In this document: positions 46,941-55,224 of the stretch, in pieces
Layout: the number at the start of each line of letters is the position of its first letter
How positions within the stretch are numbered: position 1 is the first letter of the stretch
IMG/VR virus record: IMGVR_UViG_3300027969_000084
Location: 1-64,000 of that record
DNA: 64,000 nucleotides
Direction: 5' to 3' (one strand)
From: a virus
Translations under genes and position numbers: made by a program
The notes under the pieces: generated by a model
The model's database searches: none
What the model saw: the letters and a program-made list of their open reading frames with translations, nothing else
Told to the model about the DNA's origin: nothing

Positions 46941-47498
46941 TTATTCAGCAACGAAAGCTTCCACTTCGGTTTCCACCGAAGCAACCACCTTGGCCTTGCG
47001 AGCACGAGGAGCCTTGGCTTCCACTTCGACAACGGTTTCCACCGCTTCAAAAGCTTCAACTGCGTCAACCTTGCGCTTACGGCCACCACCGATGCCCAGA
47101 CCCGATGCCTTGGCAAGTTCCGAACGCTTTGCAGCGTAGTTCGGAGCAACCATAGGATAGTCAGCAGCCAGACCCCAACGGGCGCGGTACTCATCAGGGG
47201 TCAGGTTAAAGGAAGTGCGCAGATGGCGCTTCAGCGACTTCATCTTCTTACCATCTTCGAGGCAAACGATGTAGTCAGCAGTGATGGACTTCTTGATCGA
47301 AACAGCCGGAACCAGTTCAGGCTTTTCCACAACAACTTCGGGCTGCGAAGGGTTGAGAATGGTAGCAAGCGACGTATGAATTGAAGAAATCACAGAACCA
47401 ATGTCATTTTGTGAAACAGAATTGTTGCTCAGATAAGCAGCAGCCAGTTCGATGGTGGCAGTGATATGGGTCTCGGTAGTTTCGTTAAATTGCTGCAT
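46941..47498 (-). CDS. MucR/Ros-family transcriptional regulator, 185 aa
   Basis: Residues 10-45 (TATIELAAAYLSNNSVSQND) match the MucR oligomerisation region. PAVSIKKSITADYIVCLEDG, KKMKSLKRHLRTSFNLTPDE, YRARWGLAADYPMVAPNYAA match the Ros/MucR DNA-binding domain. The position usually holding the last zinc-binding His (HLRTH) is Ser here. An alanine/valine-rich tail with PRARKAK, not usual in the family, follows. MucR proteins silence AT-rich genes and repress CtrA-activated promoters in alphaproteobacteria. Strong ribosome site (AAGGAG) and promoter. Confidence 0.9.
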   Translation of the reverse strand: MQQFNETTETHITATIELAAAYLSNNSVSQNDIGSVISSIHTSLATILNPSQPEVVVEKPELVPAVSIKKSITADYIVCLEDGKKMKSLKRHLRTSFNLTPDEYRARWGLAADYPMVAPNYAAKRSELAKASGLGIGGGRKRKVDAVEAFEAVETVVEVEAKAPRARKAKVVASVETEVEAFVAE

Positions 47499-47535
47499 GT
47501 TAATCTCCTTGTGTTAAGCAGCGGACAGTGACGGT

Positions 47536-47564
47536 GTAATACGCCCGTTGTTTTAATCTGTCAA
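47536..47564 (-). promoter_or_regulatory. mucR promoter, TTGACA-N17-TATTAC
   Basis: Strong leftward sigma70-like promoter 38 bp from the start codon. Confidence 0.7.
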
Positions 47565-47687
47565 ACGCTTTTAGTAAAAAAAGTGAAAAAAAATCAAATC
47601 CTCAAAAAAACAACTTAATTTCATACCCTCTTACTCGACAATCATACCAATTATTTCACCGATTATATAAGCCTTTGTATACGAAAA

Positions 47688-47716
47688 TTGACAAGAATAA
47701 TTTAATACATTATAAT
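47688..47716 (+). promoter_or_regulatory. Perfect consensus promoter TTGACA-N17-TATAAT
   Basis: Exact sigma70 consensus boxes with optimal spacing, 35 bp before the gene at 47751; probably expressed immediately on infection. Confidence 0.85.
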
Positions 47717-47750
47717 GCGCATTAGAAACTCATGCAGGAATTTGTTTAAA

Positions 47751-48080
47751 ATGATTAATCTTATCAAGAAGTTAGTATTAGAAATTGGAATGCTATTAGA
47801 ATTCCTATTTTGGAATATCTGGAAAATGCGGGCGGCTTTGCCCGCAGGTATAATTTCTTTCCTGTTTACGCTACATGCTGCGAAGAGCGGAGACATTGCG
47901 AATATCGCTGCTGCATTTGTTGTTTGTTTTCTCGCATGGATATGTGCGTATGTCGAAGGATGGGATACACGAGTTGCTTTTAAGATATATCATCGGAATA
48001 AAACAAAAAAGATGATGGATCGTTTTAGAAAAGAATTTGGAGACGAAGTTGTTGATGCCGCCCTTAATCAAAAGGATTAG
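47751..48080 (+). CDS. Membrane protein, 109 aa
   Basis: Starts MINLIKKLVLEIGMLLEFLF. Two hydrophobic segments (MRAALPAGIISFLFTLHAAK; ANIAAAFVVCFLAWICAYVE), then a basic tail (YHRNKTKKMMDRFRKEF). Inner-membrane protein of unknown role, first gene behind the consensus promoter, followed after 9 nt by the 2H-like gene. Confidence 0.65.
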   Translation: MINLIKKLVLEIGMLLEFLFWNIWKMRAALPAGIISFLFTLHAAKSGDIANIAAAFVVCFLAWICAYVEGWDTRVAFKIYHRNKTKKMMDRFRKEFGDEVVDAALNQKD

Positions 48081-48089
48081 GAGAATAAT

Positions 48090-48461
48090 ATGTATGTAGG
48101 TTGGTTGTTACCCGCGTCTGATCGCGAAAAATTAATGATGTATATAAAGCCAGCATATCCAGATGTTTTGGCACATCATGTTACATTGCAGTTTGGCGTC
48201 CCTGCCGATTATCCTCTGCCCGAAGAAACGCAGGGTTTGGTCGTTGGTATTGTAGATGATGGAAAAGGGGTTCAAGCCGTTATTGTTAAGATTGACGGAA
48301 CAACCAAACGCCCTGATGGATCAACATATCATATTACTTGGTCGATAGATAAAGACGCTGGCCGCAAACCCGTTGACAGCAACACAGTAATCGCTGATAT
48401 TGGTTGGCAGAAATTAATGTACGAGGTTCCAATCAAGCTGGAACCCATGATAGCAAAATAG
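48090..48461 (+). CDS. 2H phosphoesterase-like protein, 123 aa
   Basis: Two HxT motifs characterise the 2H phosphoesterase fold: H30-V-T32 (AHHVTLQFGVP) and H81-I-T83 (STYHITWSID), separated by a strand-rich segment (VVGIVDDGKGVQAVIVKIDG). 2H enzymes cleave 2',3'- or 3',5'-phosphodiester bonds; phage members include T4 Acb1, which destroys CBASS cyclic nucleotides. The motif spacing (51 residues) is shorter than in LigT-type enzymes. Placement behind a consensus early promoter fits an anti-defence role (inference). Confidence 0.65.
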   Translation: MYVGWLLPASDREKLMMYIKPAYPDVLAHHVTLQFGVPADYPLPEETQGLVVGIVDDGKGVQAVIVKIDGTTKRPDGSTYHITWSIDKDAGRKPVDSNTVIADIGWQKLMYEVPIKLEPMIAK

Positions 48462-48471
48462 GATCGATAAA

Positions 48472-49278
48472 ATGGGCTGTTGGAACGAAACTTGCGGATT
48501 TTCTAATCTGCCAATTACCGATGGTATGCCAGTTCGAGCAATGTTCATAAAGCGAGTGAAGGAGAGCCGATATAAAGGTGCTGCCTTATTTTATGCTTTT
48601 GATCTCTTCCATCCAGCGACCATTATGATCAAATCGACATATGACGATTATGGTTGGCTCAATGTCACGGCAGCGGAACTTGTTCCTCTTATCGTTAATG
48701 TAGAAAATATGGGTCTGGATATTTCTTTTCGTAATGAAGAAAATGGTTTTAAACCAGATGATTTACCAGAAGATACCTATCTTTGGATGATTAGAGAAGA
48801 TGTGTATCAAATGCTGCGAGATATTCCTCTTGATCATTGGGGCGATAAACCAAAGTTCGTTGGTGAATATGTTGATAGATTGCGAGTGGATTATGCCAAA
48901 CTAGCAACTGATATTAAAGCGGAACTGGTCACAGAAACTGAAAAGATGGGCATTTGGTCCTTTACTCTTCGGGATAGAATGGACCGTTTATTTGGAAGAA
49001 ACGATACGGCAATTAGGTGGCCGTTGCGAGAATTTTTATTACCAACGAGTGGACTTGATATTCCGCCAGATAATGTGGATGAACTGGTGGATATTCATCA
49101 AATATTTTCTGCGATGAATGCTCTCAGAAAAAACTTAGTTCCGACTATTGGTGGCGGTTCGCAAGATTATAATGAAGGCGGTTATAGGGTCATCGCAAAT
49201 TTTATGAACAATGCGATGGACGAATATCGAAAGCACTATGATCATTGGGAAGATGAAGATGAAGAAGTTGAATCCTGA
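48472..49278 (+). CDS. Conserved phage protein (MGCWNxTCGxSxLPI type), 268 aa
   Basis: Begins MGCWNETCGFSNLPITDGMP, a signature shared by a widespread phage family of unknown function. PVRAMFIKRV forms a beta strand and STYDDYGWLN gives a DDYG turn; the C-terminus is acidic (HWEDEDEEVES). The N-terminal Cys pair and Trp may bind metal or nucleotide; unknown. Same transcript as the 2H-like gene. Confidence 0.75.
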   Translation: MGCWNETCGFSNLPITDGMPVRAMFIKRVKESRYKGAALFYAFDLFHPATIMIKSTYDDYGWLNVTAAELVPLIVNVENMGLDISFRNEENGFKPDDLPEDTYLWMIREDVYQMLRDIPLDHWGDKPKFVGEYVDRLRVDYAKLATDIKAELVTETEKMGIWSFTLRDRMDRLFGRNDTAIRWPLREFLLPTSGLDIPPDNVDELVDIHQIFSAMNALRKNLVPTIGGGSQDYNEGGYRVIANFMNNAMDEYRKHYDHWEDEDEEVES

Positions 49279-49279
49279 T

Positions 49280-49606
49280 ATGGATATTAAACGCAATCTC
49301 GACCTTATTCGACAGGTGAATATAAACCTATATGGAAAAGATGGGCCAATGATAAAAATCAGAGATTTGTCAGAATACAAGTTCGTATTCAAAAGAAATG
49401 AAAATGATTTTCAAGATGTTTATGATTTTCTGTCATCTAATTCTATAGAATATAGACAAGATGATATCATGAATATGGGCGTGGTCGATGTGATGATCCA
49501 CACAAACAACAAACTATCTGTTTTGATGATATATACAAAAAGCCCAGATAGCGCAATGCTTATTAAAATGCGGTGGAATGAAGACGGAACATTTTTTGCA
49601 TTATAG
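49280..49606 (+). CDS. FKLRWG-family-like protein, 108 aa
   Basis: Starts MDIKRNLDLIRQVNINLYGK one nucleotide after the previous stop; the longer frame overlaps the upstream gene. VLMIYTKSPDSAMLIKMRWN near the end is a diverged family motif with an extension. Confidence 0.65.
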   Translation: MDIKRNLDLIRQVNINLYGKDGPMIKIRDLSEYKFVFKRNENDFQDVYDFLSSNSIEYRQDDIMNMGVVDVMIHTNNKLSVLMIYTKSPDSAMLIKMRWNEDGTFFAL

Positions 49607-49647
49607 TATTTGGTAGAATAGCATATTTTTTTTACATCCGACAAATA

Positions 49648-49872
49648 CTATCTTGTCATGTCGTCGTCTATTATATCATTCCAGAAAAGTTTGAATATAG
49701 TCGCATCATTTCTGTTAAACATTATACCATATAAGTTTAAGCGGTCAAGCTTTGCTATAATTTTGTATGAGGGTGTATTCAACTCACACCATTTCTCAAT
49801 CTCATCATCAAGTTTTTTTATCCAAAAGCTTTTATTTTCTTTAGCAAATCTCAAGTTAAAACTCTTTTTCAT
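49648..49872 (-). CDS. FKLRWG-family small protein, 74 aa
   Basis: Leftward member: FWIKKLDDEIEKWCELNTPS helix and YGIMFNRNDATIFKLFWNDI. It lies antisense to a long rightward open frame that is not coding here (see 49913). Confidence 0.65.
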   Translation of the reverse strand: MKKSFNLRFAKENKSFWIKKLDDEIEKWCELNTPSYKIIAKLDRLNLYGIMFNRNDATIFKLFWNDIIDDDMTR

Positions 49873-49878
49873 TTATGC

Positions 49879-49886
49879 GATAAATA
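49879..49886 (+). promoter_or_regulatory. Late-type promoter CGATAAATA
   Basis: Precedes the GTG at 49913 by about 27 bp with a GGGG ribosome site between; supports the chosen start of the 768-aa protein. Confidence 0.5.
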
Positions 49887-49912
49887 CTACATTAAGTTAT
49901 GTGGGGTTGCAA

Positions 49913-52219
49913 GTGATATCTTTAAAAACAGTCGCATCTGAGATATTTCAAATTATTCGCTCATTCGATTATACAACGGTTATGTATAACGATGAGGGAA
50001 ATGAAGTATATGAACCAAACGAAGCTAGACGCTTTTTTATCCTACCAAGAAATATGTTATTATCATTAATCGATGACGGCGATGATAGTTCTATAAAATT
50101 GTATTTGAGCAAGTCAACTAAAGCTAAATATATCAAAGGATTTATAGATACTTTAAGAACAACTGCAACTAAAGATAACATGATTTGGCTTGTAACGCAA
50201 AAAGATACCGAATTAAAGCCTTCGGATTTTGCAACAAAATCAGCCGTAAATGAAAGTAGAAAGACTGAAATGGATATTTTTGAAGGCATGTATGGAACAT
50301 CTCGTAGTTCATATCTTACATTAGAAAACGCAAAACTTATTGTCCGTCATGACGGGAAAATAAATGAAAATTCTATTGGCGGGCGTAGTAGAAATATCAA
50401 AAAAATATTCATTGAGAATGCTCAAGGTGAGCGAATGCTTTTCCCAACACGTCAATTGATTCCAGCACGCGCAGAATTGCAGCATGTAAATCAAGGTGGG
50501 AATTTCAATGATGCCATTTCACAACAAATCATGCGGATGGCTAATGATTTTTCCAATCTAAGTTTTGCATCCACGGAAATTGCGTCTGCCGCTCCAATGT
50601 TGGGAGAATCGGCAATGAAAATTAGAGAAGCTTGTCGTTGTAAAATAACCGAAATGAAAAAGTGCTTTGAGCGTTTGTCTCGTCCATTTGGATATAAAAT
50701 GGAATCTAAGAAGATGAATGAAACCGTTCTCACTGAGAATGAAGATCAACCATTAGATATTTCTCCATTGAAAGAAGTTCTAACCTGCGAAGGTTTTGAA
50801 TTATCCGAAAGTGTTCTTAAAAGTATTGCGGAAGCAGTAAAGAGTGTTGCAGAAGCATTGACTGCGGGAACTCCAATTCAACGACCAGACCAAAGCGATG
50901 AAGATTATCTTGATAGTTTAGAAGAACCCACCTATTTGCGCAGGAAAAGAGCAGAACAAAATGCACAAGATGCTCTTGGCGGTGGCCAAAAATTAAGAAC
51001 AGAACCAAATGAACCTTCCGAAGTTAAAGAAGATTATTCTGAAGATGACGAAGAACCAATTGAAAAAACAAGAAAAGGCCCAGAACAAGTAACTATTTTA
51101 GGAAAATCAGTTGATAAGTCAGCATGGGAAGATTTGCTGTCGGATAGGTTGGACTTAAGCCGCGAACCTGACATGTCAATTATGCCACGATTTACTAGCG
51201 ATGAAGCTAAAAAATCATTTATGCTATCTAAGATCGTTCCATATGTTAAGAATGATAGCATGTTAAATCTTTTAAGTTATTTTTCGGATATGATTGAAAA
51301 TCCGCGCCTTAATCCCGATGCTCGTAGAAAAATGAACATGGTAATTTCTGTTGCAATTAAAAGTGCAAAAGTTCCCGATGAGGCAGAATCAGAATCAGAA
51401 TTAGTAAACAACGAAGTTATTCGCGAGTTTAATGAATGGATGGAGCAATTTGATGTTTCAAATATTTTAAGTGAATCTGGAACTAGCGAAGCAGTTGAGA
51501 ACGCAATTTCTCACCGCATCATGCGCCAGCGTCCCGATCTCCTATCAAAATTTGGGCCTGCAAAAGTTATGGCGGCAATTGCGGACGAGGCTAGTTATCT
51601 AGATGATTTAGACGAAATTGGTAGCTCGGACATTTCTGGGTGGGTCGATAACATTTCAAGAACCTTAGAAAGTGGAAGCAACGACGATATTGACGAAAAT
51701 CAAGAATGCAATTTAGAAGAATCTGAACCATATGAAGGTGAAGAAGAATTGCAAGCGGCACAAGTCGAAGCAACTGATGATTTCGATGTTAATGATTTCT
51801 TAAATGATTACGGCGATGAGCTTTATTGGGATCAAGGAAAGTTTGATACTACCGGATTAGAAGACGAAGACCTTAAATTTGAAAAAAGCTATGTAGAAGG
51901 TCTCGTTCAACATTATCTTGAAGCACAAGTATATGATAAAACTGGCCAAGATGTTGATATGAAAGAGTTTGTTCAATATGTTTGGGATCAAGTTGAACCT
52001 CTATTAGCCGATGCAGGACACATTCTTACCGAATTTTTCGATGGTTCATTAACTTTCTCTCATGTCGATATCATTATCCCAACAAATCAGGGAGATGATT
52101 TAGAACGAGAGGTTACAAAACCAAGTTCAACCGATCCATTTACTGGACAAGAAGTACCAGTAGATGATGATTATATCACCAGAATGAGAACTCTTGCTGG
52201 TATGCCTTGGAATCGATAA
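49913..52219 (+). CDS. Large conserved virion-associated protein, 768 aa
   Basis: The frame is open from 49658, but the part before 49913 is antisense to another gene. The GTG at 49913 has a ribosome site and a late-type promoter. ASEIFQIIRSFDYTTVMYND and EPNEARRFFILPRNMLLSLI mark a protein conserved in T4-like myoviruses. The middle and C-terminus are acidic and helical, and the last residues are RMRTLAGMPWNR, echoing LQRMQELAGIRG in the 548-aa protein. Role unknown; probably structural. Confidence 0.75.
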   Translation: MISLKTVASEIFQIIRSFDYTTVMYNDEGNEVYEPNEARRFFILPRNMLLSLIDDGDDSSIKLYLSKSTKAKYIKGFIDTLRTTATKDNMIWLVTQKDTELKPSDFATKSAVNESRKTEMDIFEGMYGTSRSSYLTLENAKLIVRHDGKINENSIGGRSRNIKKIFIENAQGERMLFPTRQLIPARAELQHVNQGGNFNDAISQQIMRMANDFSNLSFASTEIASAAPMLGESAMKIREACRCKITEMKKCFERLSRPFGYKMESKKMNETVLTENEDQPLDISPLKEVLTCEGFELSESVLKSIAEAVKSVAEALTAGTPIQRPDQSDEDYLDSLEEPTYLRRKRAEQNAQDALGGGQKLRTEPNEPSEVKEDYSEDDEEPIEKTRKGPEQVTILGKSVDKSAWEDLLSDRLDLSREPDMSIMPRFTSDEAKKSFMLSKIVPYVKNDSMLNLLSYFSDMIENPRLNPDARRKMNMVISVAIKSAKVPDEAESESELVNNEVIREFNEWMEQFDVSNILSESGTSEAVENAISHRIMRQRPDLLSKFGPAKVMAAIADEASYLDDLDEIGSSDISGWVDNISRTLESGSNDDIDENQECNLEESEPYEGEEELQAAQVEATDDFDVNDFLNDYGDELYWDQGKFDTTGLEDEDLKFEKSYVEGLVQHYLEAQVYDKTGQDVDMKEFVQYVWDQVEPLLADAGHILTEFFDGSLTFSHVDIIIPTNQGDDLEREVTKPSSTDPFTGQEVPVDDDYITRMRTLAGMPWNR

Positions 52220-52241
52220 TCTAATGGTGGCGGTCTTATCC

Positions 52242-52247
52242 TAAATA
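52242..52247 (+). promoter_or_regulatory. TAAATA late-type motif, 5 nt from ATG
   Basis: TAAATA-AAGAT-ATG: start codon 6 nt after the motif, with no ribosome-binding sequence between. Confidence 0.5.
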
Positions 52248-52252
52248 AAGAT

Positions 52253-53149
52253 ATGACCGCCACCATAGAAATATACTCATTTCCAAAAGTTGTTACATTG
52301 ACTCTTGGTGGTAACACCGGAGGAAGTCTAATGAATTATCCTATCAATAATACGGACTTTACTTTAATTAAAGGCGTAACAAACGAAATATTGTTTTTCG
52401 TAAAGAATGTTGATCGTCAACCGATTACCGCAAATTCTTTAACAAATTCTGGCATAGTCCATCTTCGCATGATCATAACTGATCACCACAATAATCAATT
52501 ATTACTAGGTGATCGATCCGCACCAATTCCAGATACTTTTAATAGTAGCGTGTTAGTTCCTTATACGTTAGCTAACCCTGCTAAAGGTATCTGGATGTTT
52601 ACGGCATCATCAAACGATATAGCAGATTGGCCTTTAGGTAATTTGCGATATTCGGTAGTTGGAGATAGAATACAGGGCGATCAGGTTATGTTATACACAA
52701 ATAGATCATATGGCCCATACGGCTCATTGGAGGTCATTGAAGGGCCATATCCCATGCCACCAGAAGCTATCGTAGTAACACCGGATATGATGGTGAACAC
52801 GAACGTAGTTGGAGCGGCAACTATTATGACATCCGGCAGTTACCCTGGCGCAGCAACGGTTGGGAACATTAGTGGTATGCATAGTGCTGTTTTCACGCTA
52901 TCGGATTTCAAGGGTGGAATCATGGTGGAAGCTACTTTAGAAAATCAACCATCACAAAATTCAGCAGATTGGTTTTTAGCAAATATAGAATCATCAACTA
53001 ATGGTGTAATTGATGCCGGTATCGTTACATTTAGTTCTCCAGTAAGCGAAGCAATATATCTGTCAGTTTTAGGAAATTATACGTATGTTAGATTTACCAT
53101 TAAACCACTAGAGGGATCATTGGAAAACATAGCATACAGAAATAATTGA
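52253..53149 (+). CDS. Beta-rich structural protein, 298 aa
   Basis: Starts MTATIEIYSFPKVVTLTLGG. Strand-rich throughout. FTLIKGVTNEILFFVKNVDR and VHLRMIITDHHNNQLLLGDR resemble an N-terminal domain of phage head or tail decoration proteins. A second half (SAVFTLSDFKGGIMVEATLE, YLSVLGNYTYVRFTIKPL) looks like a jelly-roll or Ig-like fold. Late-type motif immediately upstream. Virion role inferred from fold and context. Confidence 0.6.
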   Translation: MTATIEIYSFPKVVTLTLGGNTGGSLMNYPINNTDFTLIKGVTNEILFFVKNVDRQPITANSLTNSGIVHLRMIITDHHNNQLLLGDRSAPIPDTFNSSVLVPYTLANPAKGIWMFTASSNDIADWPLGNLRYSVVGDRIQGDQVMLYTNRSYGPYGSLEVIEGPYPMPPEAIVVTPDMMVNTNVVGAATIMTSGSYPGAATVGNISGMHSAVFTLSDFKGGIMVEATLENQPSQNSADWFLANIESSTNGVIDAGIVTFSSPVSEAIYLSVLGNYTYVRFTIKPLEGSLENIAYRNN

Positions 53150-53174
53150 CATATATACCCATGGGGTATATTAT
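53146..53174 (+). promoter_or_regulatory. Promoter, TTGACA-N17-TATTAT
   Basis: Perfect -35 overlapping the stop of the previous gene; 26 bp before the phosphoesterase start. Confidence 0.7.
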
Positions 53175-53199
53175 TCTGTATAAAAATATGGGGCTTATA

Positions 53200-54042
53200 A
53201 TGAAAATCGATCTAATTTCCGATATCCATTTGGAAGCAGCCCCGTTTGAATTAACGGGCGGGGACATTCTCATATTGTCTGGAGACATATGCGAATCTCG
53301 CAAATTGGTTAGAGACTGTTCTGAAAATAGAACAGAAAAAACAGATTTCAGATATATAAATTTCTTTAAGAATGAATGTGCTAAGTATCGTCATGTCATC
53401 TATGTAATTGGAAATCATGAGCATTATGGCACTCGATTTGATAAAACGCATGATGAAATAAAAGAATGCCTTCCTAGCAATGTAACTCTGCTTAATAGAG
53501 AATCTATCGAGATTGATGGCGTCGTGTTTATCGGTGGAACTATGTGGACTAACTTCCATAAAGGTAGCCCAATTAGCATGGATGTAGCATTGAGAAACAT
53601 GAACGATTTTAGGGCTATCAAATACTGGGATCGTCGCCATGACAAATATTATAAACTAACTCCGCAAGTCGTTTATCGCGAGCATATGGATACCATCTAT
53701 GATTTTGGCGAAATGCTTAAAGCCAATGCGCATAAACCATGTGTAGTTGTAAGTCATCATGCGCCAACTTACTTGAGCATTGCGGAAGAATACAAGAATG
53801 ATCATCTTCTTAATGGTGCGTATGCTTCCGATTTATCAGAGTTCATTCTGGATCATCCGCAAATCAAGGTTTGGACGCATGGACATACGCATACTCGTTT
53901 CAAGTATGAAATGGGAGATACTACGGTAGTTTGTAACCCACGTGGATATAGCGGCATTGAAGCGATCTCTAGAAATTACAAGCCTAGAGGCTTTGAAATA
54001 GATCAATCGGGTAATGTAATTTTCGATGACGATTGGAATTAA
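53200..54042 (+). CDS. Calcineurin-like metallophosphoesterase, 280 aa
   Basis: All five metallophosphoesterase motifs are present: DIHLE (DxH), LSGDICE (GD), VIGNHEHYG (GNHE), VVVSHHAPT (H) and WTHGHTHTRF (GHxH). It hydrolyses phosphoester bonds with a two-metal centre; phage members act on nucleotides, DNA ends or proteins. Start 53200 (MKIDLISDIHLE) follows GGGG. It immediately precedes the primase, suggesting a DNA-metabolism role. Confidence 0.9.
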   Translation: MKIDLISDIHLEAAPFELTGGDILILSGDICESRKLVRDCSENRTEKTDFRYINFFKNECAKYRHVIYVIGNHEHYGTRFDKTHDEIKECLPSNVTLLNRESIEIDGVVFIGGTMWTNFHKGSPISMDVALRNMNDFRAIKYWDRRHDKYYKLTPQVVYREHMDTIYDFGEMLKANAHKPCVVVSHHAPTYLSIAEEYKNDHLLNGAYASDLSEFILDHPQIKVWTHGHTHTRFKYEMGDTTVVCNPRGYSGIEAISRNYKPRGFEIDQSGNVIFDDDWN

Positions 54043-54048
54043 ATTGAC

Positions 54049-54098
54049 GAAAACCCTCATTAGCTAATAAAATGACATATTAGTTAGTGAGGTTTTTT
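54049..54098 (+). promoter_or_regulatory. Terminator-like hairpin covering the primase ribosome site
   Basis: A stem of about 19 bp (54050-54069 with 54078-54097) ends in TTTTTT and includes the GTGAGG ribosome site of the primase whose GTG is at 54100. It could terminate the upstream message and also hold the primase site closed. Confidence 0.65.
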
Positions 54099-54099
54099 C

Positions 54100-55173
54100 G
54101 TGAGCAATATGCTTGATACAATAATTGCGGACGACTTTATGTGGTCGGCAATTCAATCGCATATTTCAGGGCGCGTTAGGCAGACTAGTACCGATTTCAT
54201 TGGATTAAATTGCCCAGTTTGCCATTTATTTGGCGAAAGCACTGACACGCGCAAGCGTTGTGGTGTCAAAAAAAATCCAGATGGTGTTGGAGTTAATTGC
54301 TTCAATTGTGGATTTAAAGCTCGTTTCGGTATTGGCAAAAATATAAGCAAACGGATGCGAACATTTTTAAGTGCATTAGGTGCATCCGAACGAGAGATTT
54401 CTCAATTAAATCTAAAAGCGATGCAATATAGACGAATGATTGGAAGCAATGAAAGCGTTCAATCAATCATATCAGTACCATTTCAGCAAAATTACCAAGA
54501 AGTTTCTTTACCAAATGGGGCAAAGAGTTTCCTTGAATGGGCGGAAAGCGGTTGTTATGATTCAGATTTCATAGATGTAGTAGATTATTTGTTCTCTCGC
54601 GGAGATGATATTTCCACAGCGACTACCTATTATTGGACTCCCGATACAGAAAAGCAAATGAATCGACGGGTGATTATTCCGTTTTATCATAGAGACAAAA
54701 TAGTTGGATGGACAGGAAGAATTGTCGATCCAGTTAAAGAGGGGAGATATAGCAATTCATCGCCACCAAATTATCTTTTTAATAATCATGTGATTAATTC
54801 AGAAAGACAATTTGTTATTGTATGCGAGGGACCATTTGACGCCTTGGCGGTTGATGGGGTTGCCACTCTTGGTGCAAAAATAAATCCAGAACAAGTTCGA
54901 TGGCTAAAAAATAATAACCAAACGGTGATAATTGTTCCCGATAGAGATGCGGCGGGCGATAGACTTATAGATAAAGCTCTTGAAAATAATTGGAAAGTTA
55001 GTTTCCCCAAATTAAAAACGGGACATGGTTCTGGCGATTGGTGGGACGAAGATATCAAAGATTTGGCGGATGCGGTGAAACGGTATGGGCGGCTATATGT
55101 AATTCGATCCGTTATAGAAACTGCGACAGATTCTAAGGCAGAAATTTCTATAAAAAGAACATTTTTATACTGA
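54100..55173 (+). CDS. DNA primase, T4 gp61-like, 357 aa
   Basis: Synthesises RNA primers for lagging-strand replication. An N-terminal zinc site is visible (CPVCHLFGE at 38-46 and CFNCGF at 67-72). The TOPRIM domain includes VIVCEGPFDALAVDG (about 240-254) and VIIVPDRDAAG (about 278-288). Size fits T4 gp61. Starts with GTG. The replicative helicase follows 51 nt downstream, giving the usual primase-helicase pair. Confidence 0.92.
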   Translation: MSNMLDTIIADDFMWSAIQSHISGRVRQTSTDFIGLNCPVCHLFGESTDTRKRCGVKKNPDGVGVNCFNCGFKARFGIGKNISKRMRTFLSALGASEREISQLNLKAMQYRRMIGSNESVQSIISVPFQQNYQEVSLPNGAKSFLEWAESGCYDSDFIDVVDYLFSRGDDISTATTYYWTPDTEKQMNRRVIIPFYHRDKIVGWTGRIVDPVKEGRYSNSSPPNYLFNNHVINSERQFVIVCEGPFDALAVDGVATLGAKINPEQVRWLKNNNQTVIIVPDRDAAGDRLIDKALENNWKVSFPKLKTGHGSGDWWDEDIKDLADAVKRYGRLYVIRSVIETATDSKAEISIKRTFLY

Positions 55174-55224
55174 TATTTTGGTCGCAAGCCTTTATAAATT
55201 ATTATGAATTGAATGGTGGGATAG

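Noticed and set aside
49658-49912. 5' extension of the 768-aa protein
   Set aside because: It is antisense to an FKLRWG gene and lacks a ribosome site; the GTG at 49913 has both a ribosome site and a late-type promoter.
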